From: JBMNIZ01 sp050951405 | Lineage (GTDB): Bacteria > Bacillota > DULZ01 | Reading direction: 5' to 3' | Length of the DNA: 64,000 nt | Assembly: GCA_050951405.1 (NCBI GenBank) | Contig: JBMNIZ010000013.1 | Span: 1-64,000, forward strand | Part shown: positions 9,719 to 18,906 of the stretch, piece by piece | How positions within the stretch are numbered: the first letter of the stretch is position 1 | Layout: each line of letters opens with the position of its first letter | Position numbers and translations under genes: made by a program | Notes under the pieces: model-generated | The model's input: the letters and a program-made list of their open reading frames with translations, nothing else | The model's database searches: none | What the model was told of the DNA's origin: nothing

Positions 9719-10285
9719 TTACAAACTGGGAACTTTCTTCGCCGTCTCGCAGCCCAACATATAGTAATGATTGTTATTAAACTCGAAACTTTTGATCAGG
9801 TCCAGACCCAGCTTTTTTGTATGGGCGTAGTAAGACCTGGAGTTTATTTGATTAATAAAGGTGATCAGAATTGGATACCTTTTCCGCATCTGCATTTTGG
9901 AATGCTCAAAAATCTTCGGCAGCACCTCTGTTCCCCTGTAGCCCTTATCAATGCAGATGGGTCCATACTGATATGAGTTTTCTGTTGACAATTTTTGGCC
10001 CAGGTATTCCGTCTTGGGCAATTCTTTAATCATATACTGGAAAAGAGGCCATGCTGACCAATAATCCCAGGAAGCGGCCATCACGTAAGCAGCCAACTTT
10101 TCCCCATCACAGGCAATGGAAATGCCGTTTTCCTTTTCGATAAGCTCCTGAAACTGCTCCACTGTAAAGAAGGTGGTGACGAAACCATCGGCTTTGTCTT
10201 CTTCCCTAATGGTGGAGATATGGTACTTCTTTTGCAATTCCAAGATAGCCGTTATATCTTCCAGAGTAGCGTTTCGATAAATCAT
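9719..10285 (-). CDS. GNAT-family N-acetyltransferase
   Basis: About 188 aa. The region GPICIDKGYRGTEVLPKIFE reads as the acetyl-CoA-binding motif A, preceded by a strand-rich core and followed by a YYAHTKKLGL segment typical of motif B. Substrate unknown. The ATG at 10285 is preceded by GAGGTGG. It follows uvrB by 18 bases and precedes deoC, so it is inside the repair operon. Confidence 0.8.
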   Translation of the reverse strand: MIYRNATLEDITAILELQKKYHISTIREEDKADGFVTTFFTVEQFQELIEKENGISIACDGEKLAAYVMAASWDYWSAWPLFQYMIKELPKTEYLGQKLSTENSYQYGPICIDKGYRGTEVLPKIFEHSKMQMRKRYPILITFINQINSRSYYAHTKKLGLDLIKSFEFNNNHYYMLGCETAKKVPSL

Positions 10286-10303
10286 GCAAGCCACCTCAAC
10301 ATC

Positions 10304-12274
10304 TTAACCCTGTAGTTCAAAAATTATATCCCTCAATTCTGCCGCCCTTTCAAATTCCAACTGCCGGGCTGCTTCCTGCATTTCTTTTTCCAGCTTGGCG
10401 ATCAACTTTTTCAGCTCTTTTTTCGACAATCCTGCCAGCTTTTCTTTGGTGACGTAAGCCTCGCTTTTTTCCGCCGCATAAGTGGCCTCGATGACATCCC
10501 TTATGGCTTTCTGCACCGTTTCCGGTGTAATCCCGTGCTTCCGGTTAAACTCCTCCTGGATGGACCGCCTGCGGTTAGTTTCCTGGATGGCCTTTTCCAT
10601 GGATGAAGTCACGGTATCCGCATACATGATCACCGTTCCTTCCACATGGCGGGCGGCCCGGCCGATGGTCTGAATCAAAGAGCGCTCCGAACGCAAGAAT
10701 CCTTCCTTGTCCGCATCCAAAATGGCCACCAGGGAGACTTCAGGCAAGTCCAGCCCTTCCCGGAGCAGATTGATTCCCACCAGCACATCAAATTTCCCCA
10801 AACGGAGATCCCGGATGATTTCCATTCTTTCCAGAGTCTTGATTTCCGAGTGCAGGTAGCGGACCCGCACCCCCATTTCCCGGAAATAATCCGTCAAGTC
10901 TTCCGCCATGCGTTTGGTCAAAGTGGTCACCAAGACTCGCTGGTTTTTGGCCACTCTTTGCCGAATTTCAGCTAAAAGATCATCAATCTGCCTGGCCATA
11001 GGTCTCACTTCTACCCGGGGATCCAATAAGCCGGTGGGACGGATGATTTGCTCCACCACCTGGGTACTGTGCTCCAGTTCATAAGGACCCGGCGTAGCGG
11101 AAACATAGATGACCTGGTTCAGCTTGGCTTCAAATTCACTGAATTTCAGAGGCCGGTTGTCCAAAGCGGAAGGCAAACGAAAACCGTGCTCCACCAAGGT
11201 GGTTTTCCGGGAACGGTCTCCTTCGTACATACCGCCAATTTGGGGCACCGTCACGTGGGACTCATCGATAATCAGCAGGAAATCATCGGGAAAATAATCG
11301 AGCAAGGTATAAGGAGGTTCTCCGGGCAAGCGCCCGGTCAGATGCCGGGAATAATTTTCTATGCCCTGACAAAAGCCGATTTCCCTCATCATTTCCATGT
11401 CGTACCGGGTGCGCTGTTCCAACCTTTGAGCTTCAAGCAGCTTGCCCATTTTTCGCAGTTCCGCTAGGCGCTCCTCCAATTCCTTTTCAATGCTCACCAA
11501 AGCCTTCGCCATCTTTTCACCTTCGGTCACATAGTGGCTGGCGGGGAAAATGGACACATGCTTCCTGTAACCCAGCACTTCTCCGGTGAGAGTGTCTATT
11601 TCCACAAGCCGGTCAATTTCATCTCCAAACATCTCCACCCGTATGGCCTTTTCGTGCTGAGAAGCAGGAAAAATCTCAATCACATCGCCTCGGACCCGGA
11701 AAGTCCCCCGGTGAAAGTCATAGTCGTTCCGATCATACTGGATTTCCACCAATTTCCGCAAAATCGCATCCCGGTCATAGGACTGCCCTTCCCGCAGGGA
11801 GAGCATCAAATCCCGATAGTCCTCCGGTGAACCCAGGCCGTAAATACAGGAAACGCTGGCCACGATAATCACGTCCCTTCTTTCAAAAAGGGCCGCCGTG
11901 GCCGAGTGGCGGAGCTTGTCTATCTCATCGTTAATGGAACTGTCCTTTTCGATATAGGTATCGGTCTGGGGAATATAAGCCTCCGGTTGATAGTAATCAT
12001 AGTAACTGACAAAGTACTCCACTGCATTGTCGGGGAAAAATTCCTTGAATTCGCTGCAGAGCTGCGCCGCCAAGGTCTTATTTTGAGCCATGACCAGAGT
12101 GGGCCTCTGCACTGCGGCAATAACGTTCGCCATAGTAAAAGTCTTGCCCGTTCCGGTAGCTCCCAGGAGGGTCTGATGCACATGTCCCTCTTTCAAGCCT
12201 TTCACCAAGGCTTGAATGGCCTTGGGCTGATCACCCCGCGGATAGAAGGTTGATTTTAATTTGAATTCACCCAT
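10304..12274 (-). CDS. uvrB: Excinuclease ABC subunit B (UvrB)
   Basis: About 656 aa. Helicase motif I GATGTGKTFT is at ~38-47, the beta-hairpin region carries YYDYYQPEAY, motif II is DESHVT, motif VI is QTIGRAARH, and a C-terminal UVR domain that binds UvrC ends the protein. UvrB verifies damage and positions UvrC. The start at 12274 has a GGAG site; the longer frame to 12301 overlaps the preceding gene and lacks one. Confidence 0.96.
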   Translation of the reverse strand: MGEFKLKSTFYPRGDQPKAIQALVKGLKEGHVHQTLLGATGTGKTFTMANVIAAVQRPTLVMAQNKTLAAQLCSEFKEFFPDNAVEYFVSYYDYYQPEAYIPQTDTYIEKDSSINDEIDKLRHSATAALFERRDVIIVASVSCIYGLGSPEDYRDLMLSLREGQSYDRDAILRKLVEIQYDRNDYDFHRGTFRVRGDVIEIFPASQHEKAIRVEMFGDEIDRLVEIDTLTGEVLGYRKHVSIFPASHYVTEGEKMAKALVSIEKELEERLAELRKMGKLLEAQRLEQRTRYDMEMMREIGFCQGIENYSRHLTGRLPGEPPYTLLDYFPDDFLLIIDESHVTVPQIGGMYEGDRSRKTTLVEHGFRLPSALDNRPLKFSEFEAKLNQVIYVSATPGPYELEHSTQVVEQIIRPTGLLDPRVEVRPMARQIDDLLAEIRQRVAKNQRVLVTTLTKRMAEDLTDYFREMGVRVRYLHSEIKTLERMEIIRDLRLGKFDVLVGINLLREGLDLPEVSLVAILDADKEGFLRSERSLIQTIGRAARHVEGTVIMYADTVTSSMEKAIQETNRRRSIQEEFNRKHGITPETVQKAIRDVIEATYAAEKSEAYVTKEKLAGLSKKELKKLIAKLEKEMQEAARQLEFERAAELRDIIFELQG

Positions 12275-12294
12275 AAGCCTACTCCACTGCTTTC

Positions 12295-12492
12295 TCACCA
12301 ATTAGTAAATTTTCGCACCATGCCAATCATATTCTCCAACATATCCAACAACAACAAAAGGCCGATAATACCCAAGCCCAGGTTCACCATTCTGGCCCAT
12401 TCCTTTTTTTCCATCTTGGTCAGAATTTCCTCGACAATAAAAGCAACTACTGCCAGGCTGGCCAAGAAAAAAACAGGAGTCAGGTCCCCCAT
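12295..12492 (-). CDS. Small two-TM protein resembling SpoIIIAC/SpoIIIAD
   Basis: 65 aa with two hydrophobic helices (about residues 5-22 and 36-55) split by a charged EKKEWAR loop. This layout and spacing match SpoIIIAC, the small membrane subunit of the SpoIIIA-SpoIIQ channel between mother cell and forespore. It is not in a spoIIIA operon here but 20 bases upstream of uvrB, so it is a stand-alone relative at best. A GGGGGG ribosome site precedes the ATG. Confidence 0.6.
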   Translation of the reverse strand: MGDLTPVFFLASLAVVAFIVEEILTKMEKKEWARMVNLGLGIIGLLLLLDMLENMIGMVRKFTNW

Positions 12493-12560
12493 CCCGTATC
12501 CCCCCGGGCTGAACTTCTACCTTCTTCAATTTTATGGGGCAAAAAAGGCGATTATACCTC

Positions 12561-13142
12561 CTACCGCAGCCAATCGGCCAGATAGCTACCTGCCTGATAA
12601 GCCTGCTCAAGAAAAAGCGAAGCCTCTGTAACCGGCATCCGGTCAGTGTCGGGCACCAGCACCTTCTGCACAATCTTCATCCCCAGGGCCAAGCCCCAAG
12701 TCTCGATTACGGCCAGGGAATGCTCAAAAGAGCCTCCCTTCTCCAGGGGACGACCTGAGCTGGCCAAAAAAACCCCGGGACGCTTCTTCCTGGCCACCGG
12801 AGGAAGCCCGAAATTCCCGTAAGTAGACCAGTAATAAGCCTGGCAGCGATCGATGACCACCTTCAATTGGGCTGAAACTGAAGTAAAATAAACCGGTGAG
12901 CTGATAATAAAAGCCCCGGCCCGGTCAAAAGCCTCATAGAGCCTTTGCATATCATCTTCATATATGCAGGTTCCTCTCTTCTGACAGCTGTTACAGCCCT
13001 GGCAAGGTTTAATTGAAAGGGAATTAAGGTCAAAAAGCTCCGCTTCCCATCCCCGGTCCCGAACTCCTTGCAGGGCAGCCTCCAAAAGGAGCCCCGTGTT
13101 GCCCCGGCGCCGGGGACTGCCTGCCAATGCTACGATTTTCAT
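12561..13142 (-). CDS. Flavodoxin-fold NAD(P)H-dependent oxidoreductase / iron-sulfur flavoprotein
   Basis: About 193 aa. The N-terminus has the FMN-phosphate loop GSPRRRGNTG at ~8-17. The sequence CQGCNSCQKRGTC then gives the compact cysteine motif of archaeal/clostridial iron-sulfur flavoproteins, followed by SSPVYFTSVSAQLK. These proteins shuttle electrons from ferredoxin or NAD(P)H; the partner here is unknown. ATG at 13142 with an AAGGAAAAGGAAA lead. Confidence 0.82.
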   Translation of the reverse strand: MKIVALAGSPRRRGNTGLLLEAALQGVRDRGWEAELFDLNSLSIKPCQGCNSCQKRGTCIYEDDMQRLYEAFDRAGAFIISSPVYFTSVSAQLKVVIDRCQAYYWSTYGNFGLPPVARKKRPGVFLASSGRPLEKGGSFEHSLAVIETWGLALGMKIVQKVLVPDTDRMPVTEASLFLEQAYQAGSYLADWLR

Positions 13143-13232
13143 TTTCCTTTTCCTTCCCCGGTTTTTTCTCCTTAGCATTATAACGTGCAGCTGCTGGAAA
13201 CTCAAGATCCAGCCCGCTGCCCAGTCCCCTTT

Positions 13233-14468
13233 TTAACGGCCGGATCGCCGCTTTTCCCACCAGCGCTTTAAAGGACTGGGAGCGCGGAAATCTACCAGGG
13301 GTGCATCTCCCGGCTCGGGCACCAAGACCACCCCAAAAGAGCGATCTGCCGGCCGGGGCCCCTGGGCCCTCTGCATAATACCATTGCGTACGTAGTCTAC
13401 CGTAAGATAGGGATCTTCCAAGGCCAAAACCTGGGCCAGGTCCCATTTGCTGTTTATCGGGTAATGATTAATGCTCCAGATAATATCCCCGCTTTTCAAC
13501 CCCATTCCTGCCGCCGGTGAGCCCACCAGCACATCCAGAATCATCGCTCCTTTCGGCGGCGGCAGGTAGAGAGGTTTCCCCTCCATTTCCTTCTGTTGTC
13601 CTTTTAAAATCAAATACTCATGCCCCAGTGGACCAAAAAGGGCGGCCAGCCACATGGCCCAGTCCTGCCGTGAAGCCAGAGCCGCCAAGGCCAAGAGAAT
13701 GAAACTGTAGAGCAATAAGCGGCTGGCCGACCAACGGCTTTTATCCTCCGGAGAAGCGGTCAAGGCCAAATCCCCATAGCCCAGAGCGGCCACCACCGGC
13801 AAAAGGGTATAAACCACATCATTGTCCGGGCCCAAGTACCGGGAACGAATGAGGGGCCACCAGTCAGGCATGGAAATAAGATCGGTTATCTCCAGCCCGG
13901 GCGGTATTGGTTGTACCAGCATGACGATGATGGGTATCGGCCAGAAACGCTGCAAATTGAAAGCCCCCACCACCGGCCCATGGCCACTGGCCGCGTAAAC
14001 GGGCAGGGCACCCAGATGGCCGCTGGAAAAGATCAAAAGGCTTTCCACCAAATGCAGCACTGCCACCAAGCCCATCAGCTGGGGCACCTCCACCTGGGGA
14101 AAACCAAATAATAAGTAGCTGAGGGAAATAATGCCCCCCGCATAGGAAAAGCAAAGATACCTGGGATTGATAAACATCAAAGCAAGGGCCAGCAACCATA
14201 AATAACCGATGCCGATATTATTGAGGGAGACCCCCATAACCACCATGATAAAACTGCCTGCCAATCCCCCGGCAAAACCAAGGCCGGTGGCCTGGATCAC
14301 TTGCTGCCAGATGGGTTCCCCCTTGATGTTGAACATCTTTTCTTTAAGGCGATTGAGCCTGGTAAATTGCAAGGAAATCAAGCCGATAACCACCAAAAAG
14401 AAGGGGCTGAAAAGGATATTCAACATCTGCTGCACGATCATGGGAGCGATTTCCTTCCAGGGAAACAT
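13233..14468 (-). CDS. Multi-pass membrane protein with C-terminal PDZ domain (MinJ-like)
   Basis: About 411 aa. Seven or so hydrophobic segments occupy residues ~10-290, and a PDZ domain (VGSPAAGMGLKSGDIIWSIN) lies at ~320-380. Topology and position directly downstream of ctpB match Bacillus MinJ (YvjD), which bridges DivIVA and MinD in division-site selection. Sequence identity to MinJ cannot be measured here, so function is inferred from architecture and synteny. It lies 31 bases after ctpB. Confidence 0.72.
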   Translation of the reverse strand: MFPWKEIAPMIVQQMLNILFSPFFLVVIGLISLQFTRLNRLKEKMFNIKGEPIWQQVIQATGLGFAGGLAGSFIMVVMGVSLNNIGIGYLWLLALALMFINPRYLCFSYAGGIISLSYLLFGFPQVEVPQLMGLVAVLHLVESLLIFSSGHLGALPVYAASGHGPVVGAFNLQRFWPIPIIVMLVQPIPPGLEITDLISMPDWWPLIRSRYLGPDNDVVYTLLPVVAALGYGDLALTASPEDKSRWSASRLLLYSFILLALAALASRQDWAMWLAALFGPLGHEYLILKGQQKEMEGKPLYLPPPKGAMILDVLVGSPAAGMGLKSGDIIWSINHYPINSKWDLAQVLALEDPYLTVDYVRNGIMQRAQGPRPADRSFGVVLVPEPGDAPLVDFRAPSPLKRWWEKRRSGR

Positions 14469-14499
14469 GGCTCTTTTCCCCCTTTGCACCTGGCTTCTT

Positions 14500-15681
14500 T
14501 TAATTCATTTTTCCTTGCAAAATCTCCACGGCTCTTTTCAATTGGGGATCCTTTGCCGGATCCGGCCCCTGCATCAGGATTTCTTTCTCCTCTTCCGGGG
14601 TCAGTTTAATTTCCTCATGAGGTGAAATGCCTTTCGCATGAATATCGTGCTTAGCCGGAGTTAAATACTTGGCAGTGGATAACTTCACCGCTGCTCCCCC
14701 CTGCAGGGGAAAGACCGTCTGGACCAAACCCTTACCAAAAGTGTTCTCCCCCACCAGAATCCCGGAACCGGTATCCTTGATGGCACCGGCCACTATTTCC
14801 GAGGCACTGGCACTTCCCCTATTCACCAAAACCACCAGGGGTACATTCAAATATTTACCTTTCTGGGTCTTCAGCGCCTTGGTTTCTCTTTTGCTCACGA
14901 TATATGCTGCCGGCCCTTCCGGAATAAAATAGGAAACCACACCTGCTGCCCCGGTGAGGGAACCACCAGGATTGCTGCGCAAGTCCAGAATCAAACCCCC
15001 AAATCCATCATTTTGCAGTTCCTTTAAAGTGCGGGCCAGTTCTTTGTCCGTTTGCTCGGTAAAATGGGTGATATTCACATAAGCAATGGAATCCTCTCCT
15101 GGAAGCATCTCCCCTTGGACCGTGGGTATTTCAATTATTTCCCTGACCAGTTCAAACTCCCGGGGGACGGACTCTTCCGGACGCAAAACCGTCAGAACCA
15201 CCGAAGTGCCCGGCTCCCCTTGCATCAAATTGGCCGCCTCGGTAAGATCCAGCTCTCTTGTATCCTGGTCACCGATTTTTAAAATCCAGTCACCGCTGCT
15301 GATGCCTGCCCTATGAGCCGGAGAGCCTTTAAATGGGGAGACCACCACCAGGCGCCGGTCTTGATCAACGGTAATCAACAGGCCCACACCCCCGTAAGTG
15401 CCCTGAATATGCTCTTTCAGATTTTCAAACTTTTCCGGTTCCAGGTAGGCAGAGTAAGGGTCATCCAGAGCTTCAATCATTCCCACCGTTGCCCCTTTAA
15501 TCAGCTCCGCCGTGCTCACTTCATTAAGGGCCTGGCTCTTGACCAAGGCAATTACCCGGGCTGCCTGACTGAGATGAGGCAGATGGGTGACTACGGCAAA
15601 AATCAAGACCCCGGTGATCATCATGCTGATCAGAGACAGTAGAACTACAATTGAGCGAAAAATACTCCTTTGGCTCCCCAA
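14500..15681 (-). CDS. ctpB: S41 family C-terminal processing protease (CtpB-like)
   Basis: 393 aa. An N-terminal membrane anchor (~10-32) is followed by a PDZ domain (~95-175) and the S41 protease domain, with catalytic Ser in GSASASEI and Lys in GKGLVQ. In Bacillus CtpB cuts SpoIVFA in the intermembrane space to trigger sigma-K activation. The frame opens with TTG at 15681 behind AGGAAGG, and no better start was found. The upstream gene has its own terminator, so ctpB and the PDZ gene form a separate unit. Confidence 0.9.
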   Translation of the reverse strand: MGSQRSIFRSIVVLLSLISMMITGVLIFAVVTHLPHLSQAARVIALVKSQALNEVSTAELIKGATVGMIEALDDPYSAYLEPEKFENLKEHIQGTYGGVGLLITVDQDRRLVVVSPFKGSPAHRAGISSGDWILKIGDQDTRELDLTEAANLMQGEPGTSVVLTVLRPEESVPREFELVREIIEIPTVQGEMLPGEDSIAYVNITHFTEQTDKELARTLKELQNDGFGGLILDLRSNPGGSLTGAAGVVSYFIPEGPAAYIVSKRETKALKTQKGKYLNVPLVVLVNRGSASASEIVAGAIKDTGSGILVGENTFGKGLVQTVFPLQGGAAVKLSTAKYLTPAKHDIHAKGISPHEEIKLTPEEEKEILMQGPDPAKDPQLKRAVEILQGKMN

Positions 15682-15789
15682 AATGGCGACACCTTCCTAT
15701 TAGCTTTTTCCTGATGACCTTTATTCATATGATAGCATTCCCCAAAATAGTATTCGCCAGGAAGAAAAGCTTCCCTTTTTTCCCTCGGC

Positions 15790-15816
15790 AAAAAAAAGCT
15801 GCCCTCCCGGGGCAGC
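15790..15816 (-). terminator. Rho-independent terminator after the EnvC-like gene
   Basis: On the minus strand GCTGCCC pairs with GGGCAGC around a five-base loop and is followed by eight T. It lies 10 bases after the M23 gene and ends the ftsE-ftsX-M23 unit. Confidence 0.9.
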
Positions 15817-15825
15817 AAAACATTT

Positions 15826-16959
15826 CTATTTTAGATAAGGCCAGGGATTAACCGGCTCCCCGTTCTTCCTTACTTCAAAATGCAGGTGGGGCCCTGTGCT
15901 CAGCCCGGTACTTCCTACCTTTCCGACTTGATCCCCTCTTAATACTTCCTGTCCCTCTTTCACCGTAAAGGCGGAAAGGTGGGCGTACATGGTAGTGATA
16001 TTGCTACCGTGATCGATAATCACCACATTGCCGAAAGCCCCGAACCAACCCACGAAAATCACCTGGCCGCTTTCCGCTGCCACCACCTTGGCTCCCATGG
16101 GAGCGCGAATATCTATGCCTGTATGCATTGAATCTCTTTTCAGGATGGGATGCCGCCGCATCCCGTAATCGGAACTAATGCTGGAGTAACCCGGTGTGGG
16201 CCAGGCCAGCTGTCCACCGGCAAACTCCCTGTTCCCGGACATTCTTGCTTGAATTTCGCGGATTTTTGCCGCCAGCAGCCGGGAAGCCTCTTCTTCTTCG
16301 GCCAAGGCTCTTTCGATCATCTCTTTCTCCGTTTTAATGGCTTCCACCAGCTGAGCTTTTTCTTCCTGCTGGGCGGCCAACTTGGCTTTCTTTTCTTCCG
16401 TAAGCTTCTTCACCCGTGCGATTTCGTCCCGCTCAGCCTCCAGCTGAGCTTTCCGCTCCTCTATCTCCGCTTTCTGCGCCTCGATCAGATCCAAAAGCTC
16501 CAGATCCTGCTCGGCAATCTTTTGCAAAAGCTCCATTCTCACCAAAAAATCGGTCATACTGGTGGAATCAAAAAGCACTTCCAGATAGCTGACTCCTCCG
16601 TGATGATAGATTTCCACCAAGCGTTTCCGGAACACTTCAATTCTTTCCCGCAGAGTATTCTCCGCTCTTGCCAACTCTTCTTCCGCCTTCTCCACCCGGG
16701 CCACAGCAGCGGACAGCTGCTTCCTCAGATCTTCCAAGTCATTTTCCACAGCCTTGATGGTCCGATCCAGACTTTCCATCTGCTCGGACAGAGACTTTAT
16801 TTCCCTGGTTTTTTCCTGAATGGCTTCCCGGTGCTGGCGTATTTGCCTGTCAATTTCCCTTTGCTGTTTACGCAGCTCTTCCAATTCATTCCCATAGACC
16901 GGCAACAGAGCCCCCAGCAGCAGGGTCCCCATGACCAAAATTCCCAGGAGTCTCTTCAT
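15826..16959 (-). CDS. EnvC-like murein hydrolase activator, M23/LytM domain
   Basis: About 377 aa. A signal peptide (~1-22) precedes a long coiled coil rich in E, K, R and Q (~25-240) and a C-terminal LytM domain with HTGIDI, MYAHLS and GPHLHFE, which supply the zinc-ligand and catalytic histidines. In E. coli EnvC is switched by FtsEX to activate amidases; in Gram-positives similar coiled-coil proteins (PcsB, CwlO) are direct FtsEX partners. The intact HxH motif suggests it may itself be an endopeptidase. It follows ftsX by 16 bases. ATG at 16959 preferred over GTG at 16968. Confidence 0.88.
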   Translation of the reverse strand: MKRLLGILVMGTLLLGALLPVYGNELEELRKQQREIDRQIRQHREAIQEKTREIKSLSEQMESLDRTIKAVENDLEDLRKQLSAAVARVEKAEEELARAENTLRERIEVFRKRLVEIYHHGGVSYLEVLFDSTSMTDFLVRMELLQKIAEQDLELLDLIEAQKAEIEERKAQLEAERDEIARVKKLTEEKKAKLAAQQEEKAQLVEAIKTEKEMIERALAEEEEASRLLAAKIREIQARMSGNREFAGGQLAWPTPGYSSISSDYGMRRHPILKRDSMHTGIDIRAPMGAKVVAAESGQVIFVGWFGAFGNVVIIDHGSNITTMYAHLSAFTVKEGQEVLRGDQVGKVGSTGLSTGPHLHFEVRKNGEPVNPWPYLK

Positions 16960-16975
16960 CAGCCTCACTCCTCAG

Positions 16976-17863
16976 CTAAACTCGCAAAAACTTTCTGATG
17001 GATATGGCGCTTCCCACTGCCCCCACCAGAGACCCCCCCAGCAAAAGCTTCCAGAGGAGCTGGTGGATTTGCCCGTAGTCGGAAATCAAAGGCAAAAAAG
17101 GAAGTCTGGGACTGATCCCCTGGACCAGAAAATCATAAAGAAAATATACTCCGGCGGCGGCCAGAAAAGCGCCGATGGCTCCTAAAAACAATCCTTCTAA
17201 CAGAAAGGGCCAACGGATAAACCAGTCTGTGGCTCCCACCAGCTTCATGATCTGAATCTCCTTGTGGCGGGAAAATACCGTTAAGCGCACCGTTGTGGCG
17301 ATGAGAAAAATAGAAGCGCCCACCAAGAGCAAGATGAGGGCGGTACCCCCCAGTCGCACATAGCCCAAAATACTGAAAAGAGTTTCCACTTCCTGTTTCC
17401 CGTAAGCAACCTTATAAATTTGCGGAAACCTTTCCAAGGCAGAAGCCACAGACCCCACCTCCTGGGGATCCTTGGCTTTGACTATAAAATAATCGGGCAA
17501 GGGGTTTTCCCCGTCCAGCGCTCCCAAAAGATCCCGGTTCTGGCCAAATTTCGCATGCATCCAGGCCAGGCCCTCTTCCTTGGGAACCAGACTGACTGAA
17601 GCCACCCCGGATAGGTGCCGTATTTGTTCCTGCAGCGCTAGCACCTGGTCCCGCGGTGTTTTCGGCTCCACAAAGGCACAGATTTCAATTTCCGATTCCA
17701 GCCTGTCCGCAATAAAATCCGCATTCATCACCAGCAGGGCAAAAATTCCCACAATGAAAATAGCAATGGCCACTGTACTGACGGCGGCGATACTCATCCA
17801 GCCGTTTCGGCCCATGGATAGGAAAGATTGGCGCAAGTAATAGCCCAGGGTCCTAATTTTCAT
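16976..17863 (-). CDS. ftsX: Cell-division ABC transporter permease FtsX
   Basis: About 295 aa. One TM segment near residues 22-45, an extracellular loop (~50-165) and three C-terminal TM segments give the FtsX topology. With FtsE it transmits ATP hydrolysis across the membrane to a peptidoglycan hydrolase, here probably the adjoining EnvC-like protein. The ATG at 17863 lies inside the end of ftsE (11-base overlap), behind AGAGGGG. Confidence 0.93.
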   Translation of the reverse strand: MKIRTLGYYLRQSFLSMGRNGWMSIAAVSTVAIAIFIVGIFALLVMNADFIADRLESEIEICAFVEPKTPRDQVLALQEQIRHLSGVASVSLVPKEEGLAWMHAKFGQNRDLLGALDGENPLPDYFIVKAKDPQEVGSVASALERFPQIYKVAYGKQEVETLFSILGYVRLGGTALILLLVGASIFLIATTVRLTVFSRHKEIQIMKLVGATDWFIRWPFLLEGLFLGAIGAFLAAAGVYFLYDFLVQGISPRLPFLPLISDYGQIHQLLWKLLLGGSLVGAVGSAISIRKFLRV

Positions 17864-18539
17864 GACTATAGACCCCTCTTTCCTCGTCCCTGACCATCCG
17901 ACCTCGATCCAGGGCCACCACCCTTTTGCGCATACTGTTGACAATATGGCTGGCATGGGTGGCCATAATGACAGTGGTCCCCAGCCTGTTTACATCCAGT
18001 AAAAGCTCCATGATCCCTTCGCTGGTCTCCGGATCCAAATTCCCGGTGGGCTCGTCAGCCACAAGAATACGCGGACCGTGCACAATAGCCCTGGCAATGG
18101 CTGTTCTCTGCTGCTCTCCCCCCGATAGCTGATGAGGGAAACAATCTTTCTTGGCAGACAGCCCCACCATTTCCAAAACCGCCGGTACCTTTTGCCTGAT
18201 GTCCTTCCGGGAAAATTCCAGGACTTCCAGGGCAAAAGCCACATTCTCGAAAACCGTCCGGTCAGACAGAAGGCGAAAATCTTGGAAAACCGTGCCGATA
18301 TTCCGCCTTAAAAAGGCAACTTCCTTCCTTTTCAGGCGGTTGATGCTGCGGTTTCCTACCAAAATCTGACCTCGGGTGGGCTCTTCTACCCGGAGCAATA
18401 GGCGGATAAAGGTGGATTTACCGGCGCCGCTGGGTCCCACCAAAAAAAGGAATTCTCCTTTTTCTATTTTTATGTTTATGTCGCGCAACGCCACCACTTT
18501 ATTACCGTAGACTTTGGATACGTTGATAAACTGAATCAA
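17853..18539 (-). CDS. ftsE: Cell-division ATP-binding protein FtsE
   Basis: About 228 aa ABC ATPase: Walker A GPSGAGKST, Q-loop VFQDFRLL, signature LSGGEQQR, Walker B ILVADEPTGNLD. The TTG at 18539 (reading MIQFINVSK) has GGAG at eight bases and matches the usual FtsE N-terminus; GTG at 18548 is the alternative. No strong promoter was found upstream, but the intergenic region holds the DnaA-box cluster. Confidence 0.93.
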   Translation of the reverse strand: MIQFINVSKVYGNKVVALRDINIKIEKGEFLFLVGPSGAGKSTFIRLLLRVEEPTRGQILVGNRSINRLKRKEVAFLRRNIGTVFQDFRLLSDRTVFENVAFALEVLEFSRKDIRQKVPAVLEMVGLSAKKDCFPHQLSGGEQQRTAIARAIVHGPRILVADEPTGNLDPETSEGIMELLLDVNRLGTTVIMATHASHIVNSMRKRVVALDRGRMVRDEERGVYSHEN

Positions 18540-18716
18540 AACAAACACTCCAATTGCCTAGCTCAATAGGTAAAAAGCATTACAGCAATACTATGCGTTT
18601 GGTATCTCTTTCGACAATGGCCCCAAAAATCCTTTTACAAAAAATACTTTGTCAAAAAATGTCTCAACAAGGCCGGCAAGAAGGCTAAAATAGACCTTGT
18701 TATCATATGAACAAGT

Positions 18717-18802
18717 TTATCCACAGCAAAGGAGCCTACATCCCGTGTTTATCCGCAGTTATCCACCGTATCCACAGGAAGCCTGTCCACAGCTGTTGAT
18801 AA
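18717..18802. promoter_or_regulatory. Cluster of six DnaA-box-like 9-mers
   Basis: Against the consensus TTATCCACA the plus strand has an exact box at 18717-18725, TTATCCGCA at 18749-18757, TTATCCACC at 18759-18767, GTATCCACA at 18768-18776 and CTGTCCACA at 18783-18791. A reverse-oriented TTATCAACA lies at 18794-18802. Three boxes are spaced 10 and 9 bases apart, about one helical turn. An A/T-rich stretch lies at about 18628-18660. The cluster is between the ftsE start and the transketolase terminator. Confidence 0.8.
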
Positions 18803-18820
18803 GTTCAAAGGAAAGATGAT

Positions 18821-18860
18821 AAAAAAGCCGGGCTGATCGGCAAAAGGATCAGCCCGGCTT
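18821..18860 (-). terminator. Rho-independent terminator of the transketolase genes
   Basis: A 14-base-pair perfect stem (18825-18838 with 18847-18860) is followed on the minus strand by TTTTTTATC. It lies 46 bases after the transketolase stop. Confidence 0.93.
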
Positions 18861-18906
18861 GCTTCGCATCATTCCAGCCCGGTTTTTGAACAATATTCTT
18901 TTCCCT

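Noticed and set aside
18628..18660. ftsE sigma-A promoter with TTGACA in the A/T-rich stretch
   Set aside because: No acceptable -10 lies 16-18 bases from the TTGACA; a weaker TTGTCG/TAGTAT pair is also unconvincing.
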